Below, one piece after another: positions 60,381-64,000 of a stretch of DNA of 64,000 nucleotides. Position 1 is the first letter of the stretch, and every line of letters starts with the position of its first letter. The notes beneath the pieces were generated by a model. That model ran no database searches and was not told the origin of the DNA. It saw only the letters and a list, made by a program, of their open reading frames with translations. A program made the translations under genes and the position numbers. This stretch comes from Asanoa hainanensis (GTDB taxonomy: Bacteria > Actinomycetota > Actinomycetes > Mycobacteriales > Micromonosporaceae), in assembly GCF_900188485.1 (NCBI RefSeq), contig NZ_FZPH01000004.1:473552-537551 (forward strand). Direction: 5' to 3'.

Positions 60381-61015
60381 CACTCCTCCTTGCCTCGGGC
60401 GACCAGCTCCGCCACAGCAGGCGGCAGCTCGCCGGTTTCGTGATAGGCGCGCCAGTCGGCGACGCCCGGCAGCGTTCCTTCGGTGATCTCGGCGCGGAAC
60501 CCGCGCACCCAGGCCAGCTCGGCCCGGCGCATGGCCAGCTCGTACTCCCCCTCGACCAGGAACAGCCTCGGGACGTCGTAGCCGGCCAGCTCCCGCTCGA
60601 ACAAAGCGATCTCGGCGGCCAGCAGGTCGGCCCGCCGGCCGAGCAGCGCGGCCACGTCGGACGGGGCCAGCACGGCCAGCACGGACAGGCCCGCGGTGAA
60701 CGGGCCGGGCCGGCGGGCGGGGACCGCCACGAGCTCCCGGGTCCAGTCGACGAGCTCGGTGCGCCCCGCGTCGGTTATCCGATAGACCGTGCGCTCCGGC
60801 CGGCCGCCCTGCCGCTCGCTCTGCACCGCCTCGACGAAGCCGTGCTTGACCAGGTTCTCCACGACCCGGTAGAGCGAGCCCCACTTGATCTCCATGTCGT
60901 GCTCTTTGCCGCGGGCCTTCATCAGCGACGCCATCTCGTAGGGATGCATGGGTCGCTCGATCAGCGTGGCCAGGATGGCGAGCGCGAGCAGGTTAGTGAT
61001 CTTGCGCGGCGGCAT
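60380..61015 (-). CDS. PadR-family transcriptional regulator
   Basis: A 211-residue regulator. The N-terminal winged helix (~1-85) is LLALAILATLIERPMHPYEM, then KWGSLYRVVENLVKHGFVEA and ERTVYRITDAGRTELVDW. The C-terminal helical domain (~90-205) mediates dimers and ligand response in this family. The ATG is preceded by AGGAG. It is first in an operon with the methyltransferase, and the promoter contains a palindromic operator (61028-61061), the usual autoregulation of PadR proteins. Confidence 0.93.
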   Translation of the reverse strand: MPPRKITNLLALAILATLIERPMHPYEMASLMKARGKEHDMEIKWGSLYRVVENLVKHGFVEAVQSERQGGRPERTVYRITDAGRTELVDWTRELVAVPARRPGPFTAGLSVLAVLAPSDVAALLGRRADLLAAEIALFERELAGYDVPRLFLVEGEYELAMRRAELAWVRGFRAEITEGTLPGVADWRAYHETGELPPAVAELVARGKEE

Positions 61016-61027
61016 GACGTGAACTCC

Positions 61028-61061
61028 TTTACTCGCATGCGATTATACGCACGCGAGTAAA
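61028..61061. promoter_or_regulatory. PadR operator with embedded -10 box
   Basis: TTTACTCGCATGCG (61028-61041) and CGCACGCGAGTAAA (61048-61061) are 14-bp arms with one mismatch around ATTATA. On the minus strand the spacer reads TATAAT (61047-61042), a consensus -10 for padR with a start near 61035. On the plus strand TTATAC could serve the cupin gene. One dimer could silence both genes. Confidence 0.8.
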
Positions 61062-61065
61062 TAGC

Positions 61066-61503
61066 ATGGAACCCATGACGCATCCCTGGATCACCGAGCT
61101 CGGCCTGTCACCCCACCCCGAGGGCGGCTGGTTCGCCGAGACCTGGCGGTCCGCGCACACCTTCGATCCCATCGGGTACGCCGGCCCGCGCTCGGCCGCC
61201 ACCGGCATCTACTTCGCGCTGTTCCCCGGCGAGGAGTCCGCCTGGCACGTCGTCCGCTCGGACGAGCTCTGGCTCTGGCACGCCGGCGGCCCGCTGATCC
61301 TCAGGCTGGGGGGCGACAAAGACGAGCCGGCAACGACCGTGGAGTCCGCGGTGCTCGGCCCGGACCTGACCGGCGGCGCACGACCGCAGCTACGCGTACC
61401 CGGTGGCGTGTGGCAGTCCGCGGCTCCATTGACCGATGACCCGGTCCTGGTCAGTTGCGTAGTAGCTCCCGGATTCGACTTCGCCGATTTCAGGATGGTG
61501 TGA
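61066..61503 (+). CDS. cupin superfamily protein (DUF985)
   Basis: A 145-residue cupin. PHPEGGWFAETWRS, TGIYFALFPGEESAWHVVRS (with His) and DELWLWHAGGPLIL followed by GFDFADFRMV are the DUF985 blocks. Members bind a metal or small ligand; some are annotated as sugar or oxygen-sensing proteins without proof. ATG 61066 or 61075 may be used. It is divergent from padR across the operator, so it is likely part of the regulon. Confidence 0.88.
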   Translation: MEPMTHPWITELGLSPHPEGGWFAETWRSAHTFDPIGYAGPRSAATGIYFALFPGEESAWHVVRSDELWLWHAGGPLILRLGGDKDEPATTVESAVLGPDLTGGARPQLRVPGGVWQSAAPLTDDPVLVSCVVAPGFDFADFRMV

Positions 61504-61615
61504 TCCGCTCGACCGAACGGTCCGTGTCGATCTTCGTCTGTCTATGCGATGGTCGGGGCGCCCGGCACGGGGGCGAGGAGGCCGGGCGCGGCGAACGGCG
61601 AGGAGAGTGCACATC

Positions 61616-63226
61616 GTGGTGTTCCGCACCGTCCGCAAAACCCTGGCTGTAATAGGCGCGGCCAGCCTGGTGGGTGCCCTGGCACTGGCCAACCCGGCAC
61701 AGGCCACCGGCAACAACCACTCCGTCCGCAAGCTCACCAAGGCGGTCACGCTCGGCGGCGTGCTCAAGCACGAGCTCGCCTTCCAGGCCATCGGCAGCCT
61801 CAGCGGCGGCAACCGCGGCTCGGGCCTGCCCGGGCACGACCGCAGCGCCGACTACGTGGCGGCCGTCCTGCGCAAGGCCGGCTACCAGGTGACCCGGCAA
61901 CCCTTCCCGTTCAACTTCTTCGAAGAGTTCGGCTCGTCGTTCGCGCAGACCGCGCCGACACCGACGACGTACGTGAGCGGCACCGACTACGACCTGATGG
62001 ACTACTCGGGCGCGGGCGACGTGACCCAGCTCGTGGTCCCGGTCGACCTGGCGCTGACCCCACCGCGGGCCTCGACGTCGGGCTGTGAGGCCGCGGACTT
62101 CGCGGGCGGCCTGGTCGCGGGCAAGATCGCGCTGTTGCAGCGCGGCACCTGCCCGTTCGGCACCAAGGTGGTCAACGCCGAGGCGGCCGGCGCGGTCGGC
62201 GCCATCGTGATGAACCAGGGCAACGGCGACCCGGTGGCCAACGTCGACCGCTACAACCTGCTGCTCGGCACGCTCGGCGCGCCGGTCGGCATCCCGACGG
62301 TCGGTGTCTCGTACGCGACCGGTGAGGCGTTCGCCAACACGCCCGGCCTGACGGTGCGGATCACCGCCGACACCACGTCGGAGGTACGCCAGACCGAGAA
62401 CGTGATCGCCGAGTCGAAGAAGGGCAACGCGAGCAGCGTGGTCATGGCCGGCGCGCACCTCGACGCGGAGCCCGACACCGTCGGCATCAACGACAACGGC
62501 AGCGGCTCGGCCGCGCTGCTCGAGGTCGCGGTGCAGATGGCCAAGACCAAGACGCCCAACAAGACCAGGTTCGCCTGGTGGGGCGCCGAGGAGGCCAACC
62601 TGATCGGCTCGACGTTCTACGTCAACGCGCTGACGCCCGAGCAGCGGGCCGACATCGCGCTGTACCTGAACTTCGACATGATCGCGTCGGCCAACTACAT
62701 CCTCGGGGTGTACGACGGCGACGACTCGGCGGCCGAGGGCTCACCCGCGGGCCCGCCCGGCTCGGCCGAGATCGAAGCGGTCTTCCAGGACTTCTTCGCC
62801 GACCGTGACCTGCCCACCCGGGCGGCCGACTTCACCGGCCGCTCCGACTACGGCCCGTTCATCGCGGCGGGCGTCGGCATCCCGGCCGGCGGCCTGTTCA
62901 CCGGCGCGGAGGTCCCGAAGACGGCCCAGGACGTCATCGACTACGGCGGCGTGGCGGGTGCCCAGTACGACCCGTGCTACCACGAGCCGTGCGACAGCCT
63001 GTTCCCGGTCCGCAACGGCGCGGACGCGGCCCTGTACCGCGAGCTCGACCGGCAGTACGACATGCTCGGCAACCTCAACCTCGAAGCCCTGGACGTGAAC
63101 GCCGACGCCATGGCAACAGCGATCCTCACGTTCGCCCTCGACACGTCATCCCTCCCGGTCCGCACCGCGGCGGCGACGGCGCGCTCGTCGGGCCCGACCT
63201 ACATCGGCAAGGAAGGCTCGATCTAG
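61616..63226 (+). CDS. secreted M28-family aminopeptidase
   Basis: A 536-residue exported zinc peptidase. A signal peptide spans about 1-30 (basic start, hydrophobic core, ANPAQA). A protease-associated (PA) domain lies at ~140-255. The catalytic part has GAHLDAEPDTVGINDNGSGS (His, Asp), WWGAEEANLIGSTFYV (Glu pair), NFDMIASANY (Asp) and GRSDYGPFIAAGVGIPAGGL (Asp), with one late Cys pair (PCYHEPC). Streptomyces griseus aminopeptidase-like enzymes share this order. GTG 61616 follows AGGAG by 10 bp; GTG 61607 and 61619 are alternatives. A bidirectional terminator follows. Confidence 0.92.
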   Translation: MVFRTVRKTLAVIGAASLVGALALANPAQATGNNHSVRKLTKAVTLGGVLKHELAFQAIGSLSGGNRGSGLPGHDRSADYVAAVLRKAGYQVTRQPFPFNFFEEFGSSFAQTAPTPTTYVSGTDYDLMDYSGAGDVTQLVVPVDLALTPPRASTSGCEAADFAGGLVAGKIALLQRGTCPFGTKVVNAEAAGAVGAIVMNQGNGDPVANVDRYNLLLGTLGAPVGIPTVGVSYATGEAFANTPGLTVRITADTTSEVRQTENVIAESKKGNASSVVMAGAHLDAEPDTVGINDNGSGSAALLEVAVQMAKTKTPNKTRFAWWGAEEANLIGSTFYVNALTPEQRADIALYLNFDMIASANYILGVYDGDDSAAEGSPAGPPGSAEIEAVFQDFFADRDLPTRAADFTGRSDYGPFIAAGVGIPAGGLFTGAEVPKTAQDVIDYGGVAGAQYDPCYHEPCDSLFPVRNGADAALYRELDRQYDMLGNLNLEALDVNADAMATAILTFALDTSSLPVRTAAATARSSGPTYIGKEGSI

Positions 63227-63236
63227 CACCACCCGC

Positions 63237-63269
63237 CTGAGGGCCCCGTCCACCGGGCGGGGCCCTCAG
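63237..63269. terminator. bidirectional intrinsic terminator
   Basis: CTGAGGGCCCCG (63237-63248) pairs with CGGGGCCCTCAG (63258-63269) in a 12-bp stem with a 9-nt loop, between the convergent M28 and Fic genes. Confidence 0.85.
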
Positions 63270-64000
63270 CGCGGGTACGGCTCCCGGGCCGGCGCGGTCA
63301 ACCGGGCAGCAACATCGTTTGCGATCTCCCGGGCGGCACCGGCGGCCTCGTACGCCAGGGTCGCCCCGTAGCCCACCGACGTCAGCAGGCCGGCGCGCTC
63401 GAGCGCACGGACGTCGCGCACGGACTGGTCGCGGGACAGCCCCTCTTCCGTCGCGTACACCTCGCGGCGCAGTTGGTCGGTGGCGGCCGCGTAGAGCGCG
63501 GCGATCGTCCGCTCGTGAAGTCCGCGCTCGCCCGCCAGGCCGGCAAGCGCGGTCCAGACCTCGCGTCCGTAGCTCAGCCGCCGGTCGACGACCTGTGCCT
63601 GCAGGTGGTGCGCGCGCAGGCAGAACCGGATCCAGCCATGCGCGTCGGTCGTCGGTTCGAACGTGCCGCCCGTTTCCCTGAGCGTGCGGTAATAGTCGAA
63701 TGTGTTGATCTCGAAACCGAGCCACTCCTCGATCGAGCAGAACTCCGGTGCCAACCGGCCGCCGCGGGCGATCACCATTGTTTGCAGGGAGCGCGACATC
63801 CGGCCGTTTCCATCGCGCCATGGGTGCACCCGCACCAAGTTGAGATGGGCCATGGCCGCCCGCACGAGCAGCGGAGCCGACAGGTCGCCTTCGTTGAGCC
63901 ACTCGACCAGCTCGCCCATCAGCAGTGGGACCTGGTCGGCATCCGGGCCTACGTATGCCGGGACCAGCGGGTCCCCACCGGTCACGATGACTCCGCGCGT
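63266..64000 (-). CDS. Fic-domain protein, C-terminal part (5' end outside window)
   Basis: 244 codons are visible, open to the right edge. The Fic motif HPWRDGNGRMSR (H-P-F/W-x-D/E-G-N-G-R) supplies the catalytic His that transfers AMP or another nucleotide to a hydroxyl side chain. FEINTFDYYRTLRETGG and the later winged-helix-like C-terminus (GLSRDQSVRDVRALERAGLL) are typical of Fic proteins with a DNA-binding-like tail. A GTG at 63985 could start a shorter form, but TRGVIVTGGDPLVPAYV upstream reads like the family. The inhibitory helix, if present, lies outside the window. Confidence 0.9.
   Translation of the reverse strand, partial: TRGVIVTGGDPLVPAYVGPDADQVPLLMGELVEWLNEGDLSAPLLVRAAMAHLNLVRVHPWRDGNGRMSRSLQTMVIARGGRLAPEFCSIEEWLGFEINTFDYYRTLRETGGTFEPTTDAHGWIRFCLRAHHLQAQVVDRRLSYGREVWTALAGLAGERGLHERTIAALYAAATDQLRREVYATEEGLSRDQSVRDVRALERAGLLTSVGYGATLAYEAAGAAREIANDVAARLTAPAREPYPR

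Overview
The window is chromosomal DNA from a high-GC actinobacterium, most likely a member of the Micromonosporaceae (Actinoplanes/Micromonospora relatives). This rests on very high GC with GTG starts, DUF3000, DUF3039, DUF3093, DUF3099, DUF3159, DUF3710 and DUF4193 genes, an hrdB-like sigma factor with a long Lys/Ala-rich N-terminal extension, a chaplin-like protein and the HemE-HemY-HemQ coproporphyrin branch of haem synthesis. All assignments are by reading; no database search was run.

Layout. 1-10.98 kb: the end of an AraC regulator, an Excalibur protein, a methyltransferase overlapping a nonsense-interrupted hydrolase, a dNTPase (dgt), DUF456, ATP-dependent ligase ligC, a secreted hydrolase, a K+ channel, GNAT enzymes and a LigD-type primase/polymerase. 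11.2-13.3 kb: a visibly lower-GC patch of unknown membrane proteins, interrupted by an in-frame amber codon. 13.8-20 kb: an LPXTG chaplin-like protein, msrB, an aminoglycoside-kinase-like gene, a Cys-rich metal-binding protein and a truncated haemoglobin. 18.2-22.1 kb: haem genes hemE, DUF3000, hemY and hemQ, then a membrane-tethered trypsin-like protease and, divergently, RNase D. 24.8-25.5 kb: a HigBA-type toxin-antitoxin pair with a palindromic operator. 25.5-30.9 kb: galE and a thiolase/FadB beta-oxidation operon.

31-38 kb: a VOC protein and a long minus-strand series dxs, two membrane-anchored beta-propellers, response regulator, histidine kinase. 38-43 kb: an RNA methyltransferase overlapping a KimA-type K+ importer, divergent from two TrkA-type proteins. 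42.8-50.6 kb: a conserved actinobacterial block (DUF3159, OB-fold, DUF3710, dut, DUF3093, DUF4193, LytR_C, suhB, sigA). 50.7-55.6 kb: DUF3099, a second toxin-antitoxin-like pair, an epimerase, psuGK pseudouridine salvage, DUF3039 and a TRIC-like channel.

55.6-59.7 kb is the most unusual part. A stand-alone SF2 helicase, a DUF7455 protein and a base-excision repair protein lie between two repeat-rich intergenic stretches. The left one holds six phased copies of a 20-bp near-palindrome and five 15-bp repeats. The right one holds a 50-61-bp tandem array. The two share a 109-bp block with three mismatches, and a dispersed 48-bp palindrome occurs at 52.5 and 59.3 kb. The window ends with a methyltransferase/PadR operon divergent from a cupin gene over a strong palindromic operator, a secreted M28 peptidase, and a Fic-domain gene running off the right edge.
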